NCBI GenBank assembly: GCA_050184115.1
Contig: JBFXAQ010000001.1
Span: 1,271,892-1,335,891, forward strand
Length of the DNA: 64,000 nucleotides
Reading direction: 5' to 3'
Source of the DNA: JACKNG01 sp050184115
GTDB taxonomy: Bacteria; Pseudomonadota; Gammaproteobacteria; Ga0077536
The notes beneath the pieces are model-generated. The model searched no databases, was not told the DNA's origin, and saw only the letters and a list, made by a program, of their open reading frames with translations. The position numbers and the translations under genes are program-made. This document shows positions 44,355 to 53,625 of the stretch, piece after piece. Position 1 is the stretch's first letter. The number at the start of each line of letters is the position of its first letter.

Positions 44355-45417
44355 GGGATGCGTGGTCGGCCTCGACGATGCGCAGAAAGTCTTCCTTGCT
44401 CAGCCACTCGTCGTTACTGTCGCTCGAGTAGCGGAAATTCGCCGGCACCGCGCGCGGGCCGCCGGCGCGTTCGTCGGCTTCCCAGCCGTGGAACGACGGC
44501 ATGATGGCGTAGCGGTCGTCGAGCGCCAGGGTGAAGCGGGCGTCGTCCTCGGTAATCATGATTTCGTGCAGTTTCTCGCCGGGCCGGATCCCGATTTCGT
44601 GGGTGGCGAGCCCGGGGGCCATGGCCTGGGCGAGATCCTCGATACGCATCGAGGGGATGCGTGGCACGAATATCTCGCCCCCGCGCATCAGTTCGAACGA
44701 GGAAATGACGAAGTTCACGCCCTGCTCGAGCGTGATCCAGAAACGCGTCATCTCGCGGCTGGTCAGCGGTAGCGAAGTGGCGCCGTTGTCGATGAGGCGG
44801 CGGAACAGCGGTACCACGCTGCCGCGCGAGCCGACCACGTTGCCGTAACGTACGACGCTGAAGCGGGGGCCGTTCGAGCCGGCGAGATTGTTGGCCGCGA
44901 CGAAGATCTTGTCCGACGCAAGCTTGGATGCACCGTACAGGTTGAGCGGGCTGGCCGCCTTGTCGGTCGACAGGGCGATGACTTTCCTGACGCCCGCGCG
45001 TATCGCGGCCTGCACCACGTTCTCGGCGCCGAGAACATTGGTGTGGATGCACTCGAACGGATTGTACTCGGCTGTCGGTACTTGCTTGAGGGCCGCGGCA
45101 TGGACGACGTACTCGACCCCACGCATGGCCATCTCCAGGCGTGCCGCGTCACGCACGTCACCGATGAAGTAACGCAGGCACGGGTGATCGGCATCGCTCA
45201 ATGTCAGCCCCATGTCGTATTGCTTCCACTCGTCGCGCGAGAAGATGACGAGGCGGCGCGGCTTGAAGCGATTGAGAATGGTACGAGCGAAGTGGCGACC
45301 GAAGGAGCCCGTTCCGCCGGTGACGAGAATCGACTTGCCGTTGAAATCGAATTCCGGCGACCGCAGGTCGCGTGCCAGGAAGTCCTTGTCCGTCACCTGC
45401 TGGTCAGGATGCTGCAC
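44347..45417 (-). CDS. pseB: UDP-N-acetylglucosamine 4,6-dehydratase (inverting)
   Basis: A 356-residue SDR with LVTGGTGSFG (31-40), FSRDEWKQYDM, the STDKAASPLNLYGASK block (catalytic Asp152, Lys153, Tyr161 and Lys165) and RFSVVRYGNVVGSRGS. It converts UDP-GlcNAc to the 4-keto-6-deoxy-L-arabino product, the first step to pseudaminic acid. The 25-residue N-terminal extension before FNGKSILV is longer than usual, with no internal start to remove it. It overlaps the Wzt stop by 14 bases. Confidence 0.94.
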   Translation of the reverse strand: MQHPDQQVTDKDFLARDLRSPEFDFNGKSILVTGGTGSFGRHFARTILNRFKPRRLVIFSRDEWKQYDMGLTLSDADHPCLRYFIGDVRDAARLEMAMRGVEYVVHAAALKQVPTAEYNPFECIHTNVLGAENVVQAAIRAGVRKVIALSTDKAASPLNLYGASKLASDKIFVAANNLAGSNGPRFSVVRYGNVVGSRGSVVPLFRRLIDNGATSLPLTSREMTRFWITLEQGVNFVISSFELMRGGEIFVPRIPSMRIEDLAQAMAPGLATHEIGIRPGEKLHEIMITEDDARFTLALDDRYAIMPSFHGWEADERAGGPRAVPANFRYSSDSNDEWLSKEDFLRIVEADHASHA

Positions 45418-46162
45418 TGTTCATCTCCTCGTACTGCTTGAGTATGTCGTCGACGGCACCGCGTGCCACGATCGTGCCGTGCGAGAGCAGTGCGGCCTCG
45501 TTGCACAACTCCTGGATCAGGCTGGTGGAATGGGACGCCACGACCATGATCGAGCAACTCGTGATCATGTCGTCCACACGCTGCTTCGCCTTGCGCGCGA
45601 AGCGCGCGTCACCCGCGCCTATGCCCTCGTCCATGAGCATGATCTCGGGCTTGGTCGCGGTCGTGATGGCGAACGTCAGGCGTACCACCATGCCGGTACT
45701 GTAGGTCTTCACCGGCAGGTGCAGGAAGTCACCGAGTTCGGTGAACTCCGCGATCTCATCGGTCTTCTCCCGTATCTCCTCCGGGCTCATGCCCAGGTAT
45801 AGACCGCAGGTCATGATGTTCTCGTAGCCGGTGTCGTCCGGATCGATACCGATGCCCATGGTGACGAGCGAATAGGAATGGCCGGTGATGCGGATACTGC
45901 CCTCGGTCGGCTTGTAGAAGCCACCCAGGACCTTGAGCAATGTGGTCTTGCCGGCACCGTTGTGGCCGACGAAGCCGAGGCGGTCACCATCCTTCAGATC
46001 GAGGTTGATATCGCTCAGTGCACGAATCGTCGGCACGCCGCCGTTCTTGCCCTCGGCAATGACACCACCGACGTGGCGGGCAAAGAGCTTGGTGCGGAAG
46101 CTGCGGCTGGCTTCGTAAATCGGGTAGTCGAGACACAGGTTCTCGGCGGTGATGGAAGCCAT
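45404..46162 (-). CDS. wzt: Polysaccharide ABC exporter ATPase (Wzt/KpsT type, short form)
   Basis: A 252-residue ABC ATPase. Walker A is GHNGAGKT at 66-73. The signature is shifted to YSTGMVVRLTFAI, the form found in Wzt, TagH and KpsT rather than LSGGQ. Walker B is IMLMDEGIGAGD. The roughly 150-180-residue carbohydrate-binding C-terminal domain of O9a-type Wzt is missing, so chain export should not depend on recognition of a terminal modification. It pairs with the permease gene 2 bp upstream. Confidence 0.93.
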   Translation of the reverse strand: MASITAENLCLDYPIYEASRSFRTKLFARHVGGVIAEGKNGGVPTIRALSDINLDLKDGDRLGFVGHNGAGKTTLLKVLGGFYKPTEGSIRITGHSYSLVTMGIGIDPDDTGYENIMTCGLYLGMSPEEIREKTDEIAEFTELGDFLHLPVKTYSTGMVVRLTFAITTATKPEIMLMDEGIGAGDARFARKAKQRVDDMITSCSIMVVASHSTSLIQELCNEAALLSHGTIVARGAVDDILKQYEEMNSAAS

Positions 46163-46164
46163 TG

Positions 46165-47049
46165 TCAGGAGATCCAGAAAATGATGTTGGCGCGGTTCTT
46201 GCCGAAATAGCGGAGGGTCAGCAAGTGGCCGATCAGGGCGGTCGCGCTCAGCACCGCGTAGCTGAGCATGGGGGGCGTCTGGCCCAGTAGTGGCGCGCGC
46301 AGCACGATGGTCAGGTGATAGAGCAGGTTGGGCGTGAGGACGATGGCCCGCTTCATTTCGCTCATCATCTCGGGCGACCAGAAAATCGGCGTGACGAAAA
46401 TCATCACCTGGATGATCGCGGCAATGAGCTGTTGCATGTCACGGAAACGCGCCGTGATGGCGGCCAGGAACATGCACATCCAGACCAGGTTGACGAGCAC
46501 GAGCGCATAACCGGGCAGCAGCAGCAGCAGGTGCCATCCGGGGTTCACCGAGTAGATCAGCAGGATAGCGAGATAGAGCACGTAGTTGTGCACGTGCACG
46601 ACCAGCCCGCGCCAGATCGTCATGTAGACGAACATCGAATACGGGAACGGGATCTGCTGCAGCAGGCTGGATGCCCCGGTGAAGGCTCCGCCGGCCTCCT
46701 GCAGCGTGTTGTAGATGAACATCCAGGCGAGGAAGCCCGTGACGAGATAGGGGATGTAGGTGTCACGCTCGGTGGCGAGCACGCTCGAAAAGACGAAACC
46801 CACGCACAGGATGTAGACCGCGATGTGACCGGTCGCCCAGAACGGTCCGAGCACGGTACGGCGATAACGACGTTTGACCTCCATCCAGCCGAGACGCACC
46901 CACAATTCGTGACGTCGGTAGCCGCGCCAGTAATCGTCGATTGCAATCCGAAAGGGGGAGCCGGATTCCGATGTCAGGAGAACACGCTCGGAGCTGCCGT
47001 CGGCGACGGAGGTCTCGGCGGTGGCTTCAGCCGGGCTGGATGGGGGCAT
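46165..47049 (-). CDS. wzm: Polysaccharide ABC exporter permease (Wzm type)
   Basis: A 294-residue ABC-2 permease with six membrane segments after a 60-residue cytoplasmic N-terminus. ELWVRLGWMEVKRRYRRTVLGPFW is the amphipathic entry helix of Wzm/TagG proteins (shown here by its conserved Arg and Gly residues), and PIFWSPEMMSE is the reentrant loop near 225. ATG at 47049 is preferred because AAGG sits 7 bases upstream; an in-frame upstream extension is Arg/Gln-rich and unlike the family. It is the first gene of the long minus-strand nonulosonate operon. Confidence 0.9.
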   Translation of the reverse strand: MPPSSPAEATAETSVADGSSERVLLTSESGSPFRIAIDDYWRGYRRHELWVRLGWMEVKRRYRRTVLGPFWATGHIAVYILCVGFVFSSVLATERDTYIPYLVTGFLAWMFIYNTLQEAGGAFTGASSLLQQIPFPYSMFVYMTIWRGLVVHVHNYVLYLAILLIYSVNPGWHLLLLLPGYALVLVNLVWMCMFLAAITARFRDMQQLIAAIIQVMIFVTPIFWSPEMMSEMKRAIVLTPNLLYHLTIVLRAPLLGQTPPMLSYAVLSATALIGHLLTLRYFGKNRANIIFWIS

Positions 47050-47189
47050 GCGGTGGCCTTGCGAGCTACGGTATTGCAGAGCTGAACGTGATCGCTGGCT
47101 GCGGCACGGTTGGCGGCCAGCGGAATGAACCGATGGAAAATCGCTCACAGTGCTCGCCGCCGGTGCCCCGGCGTTTCGGACGGCAGCGT

Positions 47190-47204
47190 GTTCAGGGCGT
47201 GAAC
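47190..47204. promoter_or_regulatory. Dyad GTTCA-N5-TGAAC, putative operator upstream of wzm
   Basis: GTTCA GGGCG TGAAC, extendable to six-base arms by T and A on the outside, lies in the 212-bp gap 47050-47261, 141 bp upstream of the wzm start. The only other copy of this arm sequence and spacing I found by eye in the window lies just before the winged-helix regulator gene at 53643. The rest of the gap shows no convincing -35/-10 pair. Confidence 0.5.
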
Positions 47205-47261
47205 ATACGGCCCGGTGCAGCCGCAGTCAAGCGTAGCGGCCCAGTAAACCCAACCGCAGTA

Positions 47262-48146
47262 TCAGGGGGCCGCGCCCGGCGGCAAGCACAACCAGTTGCG
47301 CCCTGCCGATCCCGCGTAGCCGCTCAGCCGGGGACGTGTGAGGGCGCCTTGGGCGGTCAGCTGGAGGAAGCGGTAGCCGTGGCTGCCGAGACGTCGTTCG
47401 ATGGCATCCGCCGGTCCGTCGTCGAGGCACTCCAATAGGATCACCGGCGGCGTTGCATCGAGTAGCCGAGGCATGCCGTTCAGGACCTCATCTTCGTGTC
47501 CTTCGACATCGAGCTTGACGAGGTCCGGGGGCGGATGGTGCACGCTCTCGGCATCGATGGAGGTCTGCTCGACTGCGATGGTCGTGCGCGGAGAGTGGTG
47601 GCCGTCGACGAGGAAAAAGCCGGCGGAGGTCGGGTACACGCCGTCGGGGATGCCGAACTCGAAACGACCTGGCGCGGCACCGACGGCGAGACGCACGGCC
47701 TCCACCCGCGCAACGAGGTGATTCGCCGCGACGTGCCGGGATAGTTGAGCGTGCGTCGTGGGGACCGGCTCGAATGCTCGCACCGTCAAGGTCGGATTGA
47801 CCGCACAGGCAAGGAGGGTGAACAACCCGGTATTGGCGCCGATGTCGTAGAACACGCGCGCGCGGCGGGCGAGGCGGGCGAACACGGGCAGCGTATCCGG
47901 CTCGTAGGCGTCTAGACCGCGCCAGTAGATCGGCATACCGACGTAGTCGCCGGGCACGAGTTCGTAGACGAACCGGGAGTCGCCGAGCGAGACCACGAAC
48001 GGGTGACGCCCGTCGTAACCGCTCCAGACGCGTTCAGGCAGCCAACCACGCCGCGCCGCCGCACGCGCCAGGCGATGCAGGCCAGGCATGGCGAGCGCGA
48101 GATTGGCGGCGCCGCGCGCCGCGTGCTTGAAATGGATGAGCGACAT
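47262..48146 (-). CDS. FkbM family methyltransferase (second copy)
   Basis: A 294-residue methyltransferase. FYDIGANTGLFTLLA near residue 99 is SAM motif I, RAFEPVPTTHAQL follows, and DLVKLDVEGHEDEVL near 207 is the hallmark of FkbM. Its N-terminal 90 residues are basic and helical, and it ends with a LSGYAGSAGRNWLCLPP tail. It is only distantly similar to the copy at 28764, so it probably methylates a different hydroxyl. It is a lone minus-strand gene, 212 bp before the wzm start and divergent from the GT4 gene. Confidence 0.86.
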   Translation of the reverse strand: MSLIHFKHAARGAANLALAMPGLHRLARAAARRGWLPERVWSGYDGRHPFVVSLGDSRFVYELVPGDYVGMPIYWRGLDAYEPDTLPVFARLARRARVFYDIGANTGLFTLLACAVNPTLTVRAFEPVPTTHAQLSRHVAANHLVARVEAVRLAVGAAPGRFEFGIPDGVYPTSAGFFLVDGHHSPRTTIAVEQTSIDAESVHHPPPDLVKLDVEGHEDEVLNGMPRLLDATPPVILLECLDDGPADAIERRLGSHGYRFLQLTAQGALTRPRLSGYAGSAGRNWLCLPPGAAP

Positions 48147-48409
48147 CGTACCGGGGGCACCGATGGCGTCGTCCCGGCGGCGGCACGACGCGGTGTGTTG
48201 ACCATGCGGAAAATCGCATGGTAGCGTTCCGCGCCTCGCGTGATCGAGCCCTGGCCGGAGCCGCCGCCGACGGGCGCGACGCCCGCCCCGGGTGCCGCGC
48301 CTAATTGCCTCCGAACCGAAGAGCTGGTCATGCCCGCAGCCACTCCGCCCACCTCGATGTGCCGTCGTTGCCGCTTACGCGCGACGTCGTCGCGCCAGGC
48401 GCATCAAGC

Positions 48410-49528
48410 GTGCGTCTAGCCGTCGTCGTCTCGTCCTTGGCCCGTGGTGGCGCCGAGGGTGTTGCGGCACTGCTGGCGAACGGCTGGAGCGCGCGCGGAC
48501 ACGCCGTTACCGTGATCACCTTCACGCCGCCGACGACTACCCCGCAACAAGTGTTGAATGCCTCAGTCGTTCTGCGCCAACTGGGCTTGCTCGCCGCCAG
48601 CGCGTCGCCCCTGCAGGCTCTGTTCAACAACCTGCGCCGGGTGCGGATGCTGCGTCGGACATTGGCGAGCTGCGACGCCGATGTCGTCGTTGCCCACGGC
48701 GACAGCACCAACGTCCTGACCCTGCTCGCGAGCCCGGGCCTCGGGCTGCGGACCTACGTCGTGGAACACGTCGACCCGCGGCAACACCCCCTGCCGCGCA
48801 GCTGGCGTTTGCTGCGCCATCTCGCTTATCGGCGGGCCACCGCCATCGTTACGGTGTCGCGCGGGATCCTCGACGCGCTGCCGCACGCACTGCGACGGCG
48901 CGCGTACTGCATCTGGAATCCAATCTCCGAACCGCCAGCGGGGCCGCTGCCGGCGCTCGACGGCGAACTCATCGTCGCAATGGGGCGGCTGACGGCACAA
49001 AAGGGCTTCGACCTTCTGCTCGAAGCCTTCGCCGCGGTCCGCGCGACGCGTCCGGGCTTGCGCCTTCGCATTTACGGTGAAGGCCCCGCACGGGCCGCAC
49101 TGGAAGCACAACGTCGAAGCCTCGGCCTTGACGCCGCGGTCGACTTGCCTGGCGCCACGTCGGAGCCGGCCGCAGCGCTGCGCGCTGGCAAGCTGTTCGT
49201 GTTGTCATCGCGCTACGAGGGGTTCGGGCTGGTGCTGGCCGAGGCGATGGCGCTCGGTCTGCCGGTCGTAGCAACAGATTGTCCCAGCGGACCGGCGGAC
49301 ATCGTCCGCGATGGCGTGGACGGTCTGCTGGTTCCGCCAGGGGATGTCGCTGCGCTTGCCGAAGCCATGGCACGCCTGCTCGATGACCCCGTGCTGGCCC
49401 GGCAACTGGCGGCCCGCGCGGGCGAAGTGCTCGAACGCTTCTCCTTGGAGCGTACCCTGCTGGCCTGGGACACCCTGTTCGGCCAGCGCGAGATCCGGCA
49501 GGTCCGACTGGGCCTGCAAGTCATCTGA
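48410..49528 (+). CDS. Family 4 glycosyltransferase
   Basis: A 372-residue GT-B retaining glycosyltransferase. LAVVVSSLARGGAEGVAALL begins the acceptor domain, ATAIVTVSRGI and IWNPI the hinge region, GRLTAQKGFDLLLEAFA the donor domain, and SSRYEGFGLVLAEAMALGLPVVAT contains the E-x7-E motif. The closest recognisable style is N-acetylgalactosamine/PglJ-like transferases. The start is uncertain: GTG at 48410 directly precedes the first beta strand, with GTG at 48359 or TTG at 48305 as alternatives. The gap from the divergent fkbM copy (48147-48409) holds no clear promoter. Confidence 0.84.
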   Translation: MRLAVVVSSLARGGAEGVAALLANGWSARGHAVTVITFTPPTTTPQQVLNASVVLRQLGLLAASASPLQALFNNLRRVRMLRRTLASCDADVVVAHGDSTNVLTLLASPGLGLRTYVVEHVDPRQHPLPRSWRLLRHLAYRRATAIVTVSRGILDALPHALRRRAYCIWNPISEPPAGPLPALDGELIVAMGRLTAQKGFDLLLEAFAAVRATRPGLRLRIYGEGPARAALEAQRRSLGLDAAVDLPGATSEPAAALRAGKLFVLSSRYEGFGLVLAEAMALGLPVVATDCPSGPADIVRDGVDGLLVPPGDVAALAEAMARLLDDPVLARQLAARAGEVLERFSLERTLLAWDTLFGQREIRQVRLGLQVI

Positions 49529-49565
49529 ACCGAATTCGTCCGTCGCATCTGCGCGCAAGGGAACC

Positions 49566-52067
49566 ATGCGTAACAGCCTCGAACCTCTGGCCATACCTCC
49601 TGCAGTCGAACCCGCGCCACGGTTCGGCACGACCGGCGTGGCGCCGGGCGCCGGCGTGCGCGCGGCGCCGCCCCCGGCTACGCCTGTCGCGTCACCCCGA
49701 CACCTGGCCGTCGGCGCCGTCGTTGCGCTCGTCGGTGTCGTCCTGCTAGGGGCGGTTGTCGATGGGCGTGAGCGCGCCGAGGGGGCGTTGTTCGACGGAT
49801 TCGGCATTACCTTCGCCGCGCTCGCCGGTGCACTGGCGGTGCTGGCCGCCGTTGCAGGGCAGCGTTGGGCACCGTCCACGCTGCGGTACATCGCCGTCTA
49901 CTGCGCCGCCTGCGCCGGTGCCGTCCTGGTCGCTTCCGGTCTGCTGGGAGAGGGCGCGTTGTTGGGCGAACTCGTGGCCCTCGGTCTGATGACGGTAGGC
50001 TCCACCATGCTGATCGCGCGTCGTCTGTGCGCCAGCACGGACGAGGGCGCAAAGGGCCCCCGGGCGCTTTTTTGGGGCGCTTATGCCGGTAACTTCGTCG
50101 CCCGCGACGACGACTGGTCCGTGGCCCGGCCGATGCTTGGCTGGGAGTACCTGGCACCATTCGGCTGCGCTGTGCTGACGACGACGACGATGCTGGTTTT
50201 CGCCGTGGTCGTGCATTGCGTGGGAGCCCTGCACTGGGACTCCACGGTGCTGTGGCCCGCGCGTGTCGCCACGGTGCTCATCCTGGGATTCCTCGTCCTT
50301 GCGACCGTCAGTGCCCTGGTGGCGATGATACTGGTGCGTCGACGCTCGTTGCCGTTACGCGGCCGGCTCGTACTGATGACAATCTTCATCGGTACAATCG
50401 CGGCCTGTTCTACCTATGGCCTGGCCCTGCTCGCGCAGGCGTCGCGCGACCCGGGCGCCGGCGAACTCCTGCTCGCCGGTTTGTTGCCGGTGTTACCGGC
50501 CGTGGTCGTGTTCATCACCTCGCGCCGGGACCTTCTGCGTACGATCAAGGAGGCCCTGCGCAGTCGCCGGTTCTGGCAGGACACTGCGAGCATCCTGCAG
50601 CAATTTCCGCAGCCCGGCACGCCGCAGGGCTACGTCTTCGTAACCACCCAGACTTGCGTCTACACCATCGCGAGCGTGCTGCTCGTGCTATGTCGCCTGC
50701 GTCAGCTCGGATGGGCGACCATCGTGATCGACCGCTGGCCGATCGAGGTCGAACGCACCAACGACGACGTCGTCGACCAGTTCTTCGGCCTGCCGCTGGG
50801 ACAGGGCCTGACCTTGCAATACGAGTGGGATATCGATTGGCAGAACGGCGTCTGCGCGGCTCAGGGTCTCAACTTCTTCCATCCGATCTGGGAAGGCCTT
50901 GGACGGCATTTCGGGCGCTACCACGTCGACATCAGGGACCCGGCGGTGAGCAAGGTGTTCAAATCGATCCTGAAGAGCGCCGACTCGGCATTGCAGATCG
51001 CATTCCGCATCTATGCCCAGGTCGCGGGCCAGGGCCGTCCTGTGCGTCTAGTGGGCAGTTCCGCCCAGTTCGCACCGAACGCCGTTTACGTGATTTTCTG
51101 CCGTGAAATCGGCTACAAGCGCGACATGCACTTCGTCTGGCTGCAACAGGGCTACCAGACCTACTATGCCGACAAGGAAATGGTCTCCAAATGCATTTCC
51201 CTCGAGAACATGACCCGGCTGTGGCCGCACAGCAATCCGTACCTGGCGCATCGCGAGGCATTCGAGCGATGGATGTCGAAAGGACAGGATGTTGCGGCGA
51301 TCATGCGCGAGGCACAGGGCTGGGTCGGTATGAATCGCGCGACGGATCGTCCGACGGCGGCGGCCGCGCGCGCGGTGCAAGAGCGCATCGAGGCACACCG
51401 AGCGCGCGGTGGCGCGGTGGCCTGCCTGCTCGGCAAGATCATCTTCGACCTCAGCATTCCGTGGGAACACGGCCCGGCACACGCCGACATGAAGGATTGG
51501 CTCAACCACTCGGTCGATGCCGTGCGGGGCGCGGACGACGTGTTGCTGTTGGTCAAGCCGCATCCGCACGAGTTGCGGTCGGACATCGCCGGCCGGGTCG
51601 ACGAGTATTTCACCGACATGCTCAACGTCGAACTACCGAGCAATGTCATCATCCTTGGCCACCGTTGGTTCAATCTTCACCAGATCCTGCCACTCATCGA
51701 TATCGGCGTGATGTGGAACGGCACGTCGGTGCTGGAACTCGGGGTCCAGGGCAAGGCCTGCGTGATGTGCAGCGATTGGGGCCCGTACGATTATCCGGTC
51801 GGCGTGATCGCCCCGCGTGACCGCGATGATTACGCGCGCATGCTGCGTGACCCGAAATCCGTGACCTTGCCAGACGGCTACGCGGAGCGATGCGCGATGT
51901 TGCTCAAGTACACGGCGAGTGACGAGGTCATGATCCCTTACGAATACAGTGCGCGGCCATTGACCAATGCTCCGTTCGGGCCGCCCTTCTGGCGCATGGA
52001 GCGTGTCGAACGCTTCATCGCCGACGGCGATCCGAGCCTGGATTTCGCCGCGACGAAGTTTCTCTAG
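49566..52067 (+). CDS. Membrane protein fused to capsule-type glycosyltransferase-like domain
   Basis: An 833-residue two-part protein. Residues 45-325 carry about eight hydrophobic segments. From about 345 onward it is soluble: PQGYVFVTTQTCVYTIASVLL, a RWPIEVERTND segment, then LLVKPHPHELRSDI and GVMWNGTSVLELGVQGK, which resemble the phosphate/nucleotide-binding end of KpsS/KpsC and CDP-glycerol transferases. AAGGGA lies 5 bases before the ATG. I infer a membrane-tethered capsule glycosyltransferase, but the domain pairing is not one I recognise. It follows the GT4 gene by 37 bp. Confidence 0.7.
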   Translation: MRNSLEPLAIPPAVEPAPRFGTTGVAPGAGVRAAPPPATPVASPRHLAVGAVVALVGVVLLGAVVDGRERAEGALFDGFGITFAALAGALAVLAAVAGQRWAPSTLRYIAVYCAACAGAVLVASGLLGEGALLGELVALGLMTVGSTMLIARRLCASTDEGAKGPRALFWGAYAGNFVARDDDWSVARPMLGWEYLAPFGCAVLTTTTMLVFAVVVHCVGALHWDSTVLWPARVATVLILGFLVLATVSALVAMILVRRRSLPLRGRLVLMTIFIGTIAACSTYGLALLAQASRDPGAGELLLAGLLPVLPAVVVFITSRRDLLRTIKEALRSRRFWQDTASILQQFPQPGTPQGYVFVTTQTCVYTIASVLLVLCRLRQLGWATIVIDRWPIEVERTNDDVVDQFFGLPLGQGLTLQYEWDIDWQNGVCAAQGLNFFHPIWEGLGRHFGRYHVDIRDPAVSKVFKSILKSADSALQIAFRIYAQVAGQGRPVRLVGSSAQFAPNAVYVIFCREIGYKRDMHFVWLQQGYQTYYADKEMVSKCISLENMTRLWPHSNPYLAHREAFERWMSKGQDVAAIMREAQGWVGMNRATDRPTAAAARAVQERIEAHRARGGAVACLLGKIIFDLSIPWEHGPAHADMKDWLNHSVDAVRGADDVLLLVKPHPHELRSDIAGRVDEYFTDMLNVELPSNVIILGHRWFNLHQILPLIDIGVMWNGTSVLELGVQGKACVMCSDWGPYDYPVGVIAPRDRDDYARMLRDPKSVTLPDGYAERCAMLLKYTASDEVMIPYEYSARPLTNAPFGPPFWRMERVERFIADGDPSLDFAATKFL

Positions 52068-52088
52068 CGTTGGTGACGCGGGCCGACC

Positions 52089-53570
52089 GTGCGCGTTCTC
52101 GTCGTCTGCAACGTTGACTTCGTCGAGTGGCCGTTGGCCTTTCTCGAAGCGCTCGGGGAAAGCGGCGCGAGCATCGAACTGACCGGTCTGGTTCTCATCG
52201 ATCACAGCGTGCACGAGCATTTGACTCGTCGCCGTGGAAGTCTCTCGTTCGCCGCGATCCATTGCCTGACCGAACGTGAACGAGAGTGGATGGCGCGCGC
52301 CGGCCCTGCTGATGGCGCGGCGCTGGAGGCACGTTTCGGTCGCGAGATCGTTCGCCATGCCGCGATTGCGGACCGCGAGCTGTCGGCCGGCTGGGTGTCG
52401 GGAGGCGTGTTCCCGACCAGCCCCTTGCGGCAGATTGGCGCGGATCCCGCACGGCGTACGGCTTACCTGAGCGGCTTGTTCGATTTCCTCGACGACCTGC
52501 TCGGGCGGGGTTTCGATGCCGTCCTGGCGCCACCGGCGCAAGAGGCCGCCGGCATCGCCCTTGCGCATCTCGCCCGACGCCACGGGATCACCTACGTGAC
52601 GCCCAAGCACATCGGTCTCGGCGCCAAAATGTGCCTGTTCGATGATCCGCGCGCCATGCAGCCATGCTTTCGTTCTGAATTCGCCGACGGCGCGCCGAGT
52701 GCGGCGAACCAGGCGGTGGCGCGCGCGTGGCTTGCCGATTTCCGTGGACGGCCGGTCGCGCCGGAATACATGGCTGCGGCTCGGCGCATGACTTTCACCG
52801 CGCCGAGCCCCGTCCTGCTCGCTGCGTTGGCCTGGCGTTGGTTGCGACGACGTCCGCCGGAGGCGCTTGCCTACCCCTACCCAGAGAGCCGCCTGGTCTT
52901 CGAACTCCGTCGGTGGTTCGGAACCTGGCCGTTGTTCGCGCCACGCTTCGACGTCGTTGAGAAGGTGATTGAAGCGCCCTACGTCTACTACGCGTTGCAC
53001 TACGAACCGGAGATGAGCGTCTCGGCTGCATGTCCCGAGTTCACCGACCAGCTGGCGGTCATCGAAAGCCTTTCCAAGGCCCTGCCAGTCGGCTGGCGCG
53101 TGGTTGTCAAGGAGCATCTGCCGATGACTGGCCGCCGGCCGCGTGGCTTCCTGGCGCGCATCCGGCGTATGCCGGGAGTCTTGTTGGTCGCGCCGCAGGC
53201 CGATGGTTTCGCGCTCCTGTCGGCGGCGCGTGCGGTCGTCACGCTGACCGGCACGGTCGGGCTGGAAGCCGTGCTTCTCCGGCGGCCGGTGCTGTTTCTC
53301 GGCCCGTCGCCGATTCAGATCGTCGAGGGTGGCTGGGTTCGCGCCGACAATCTCGCCCGGCTCGGCGACGCGCTCGACGCGGCGCTGGCGACGCCGCCTG
53401 CGGACGACGCGGTGCTCGAGCGGTTCCTGGCCTGCCTGTTCGACGCCGCGGTGGATCTGCCGGCGGCGGATTGGTGGGGGGGGACCGCGAGCGTGACGCA
53501 GGACGCCGTGGCCCGGCACATGCCGACCTGCCGGCGCATGGCGCAGCTGCTCACGCGAGTACTGGAATGA
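52089..53570 (+). CDS. Capsule-biosynthesis-like glycosyltransferase
   Basis: A 493-residue soluble protein. MRVLVVCNVDFVEWPLAFLE starts the first Rossmann domain. The second contains WRVVVKEHLPMTGRR and then TLTGTVGLEAVLLRRPVLFLG, which is the donor-site layout of capsular/surface-carbohydrate GT-B families (KpsS, WbdD-associated types). A run of eight G bases lies in codons for WWGG near residue 464. It starts with GTG 21 bp after the previous stop and probably acts with it. Confidence 0.72.
   Translation: MRVLVVCNVDFVEWPLAFLEALGESGASIELTGLVLIDHSVHEHLTRRRGSLSFAAIHCLTEREREWMARAGPADGAALEARFGREIVRHAAIADRELSAGWVSGGVFPTSPLRQIGADPARRTAYLSGLFDFLDDLLGRGFDAVLAPPAQEAAGIALAHLARRHGITYVTPKHIGLGAKMCLFDDPRAMQPCFRSEFADGAPSAANQAVARAWLADFRGRPVAPEYMAAARRMTFTAPSPVLLAALAWRWLRRRPPEALAYPYPESRLVFELRRWFGTWPLFAPRFDVVEKVIEAPYVYYALHYEPEMSVSAACPEFTDQLAVIESLSKALPVGWRVVVKEHLPMTGRRPRGFLARIRRMPGVLLVAPQADGFALLSAARAVVTLTGTVGLEAVLLRRPVLFLGPSPIQIVEGGWVRADNLARLGDALDAALATPPADDAVLERFLACLFDAAVDLPAADWWGGTASVTQDAVARHMPTCRRMAQLLTRVLE
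53476..53483 (+). repeat. G8 homopolymer inside the capsule-like glycosyltransferase gene
   Basis: Eight consecutive G bases encode part of a WWGG segment 90 bases before the stop. A slip would change only the C-terminal 30 residues. Runs of this length can be hypermutable, but the high G+C background makes them less remarkable. Confidence 0.45.
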
Positions 53571-53625
53571 TGACAACCGCCACGCCGGCCGAAGGCGCCG
53601 TTGCGGGCCGTTCGTGGTAGTCTCC

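Noticed and set aside
45729..45743. A 15-base dyad containing GTTC-GGT-GAAC inside wzt
   Set aside because: It lies in coding sequence, and its arms and spacing differ from the GTTCA-N5-TGAAC pair, so it is probably a codon coincidence.
51633..53576. A 647-codon minus-strand frame opposite the capsule-like transferase genes
   Set aside because: It covers parts of two plus-strand genes with recognisable Rossmann and donor-site motifs; its own sequence has none.
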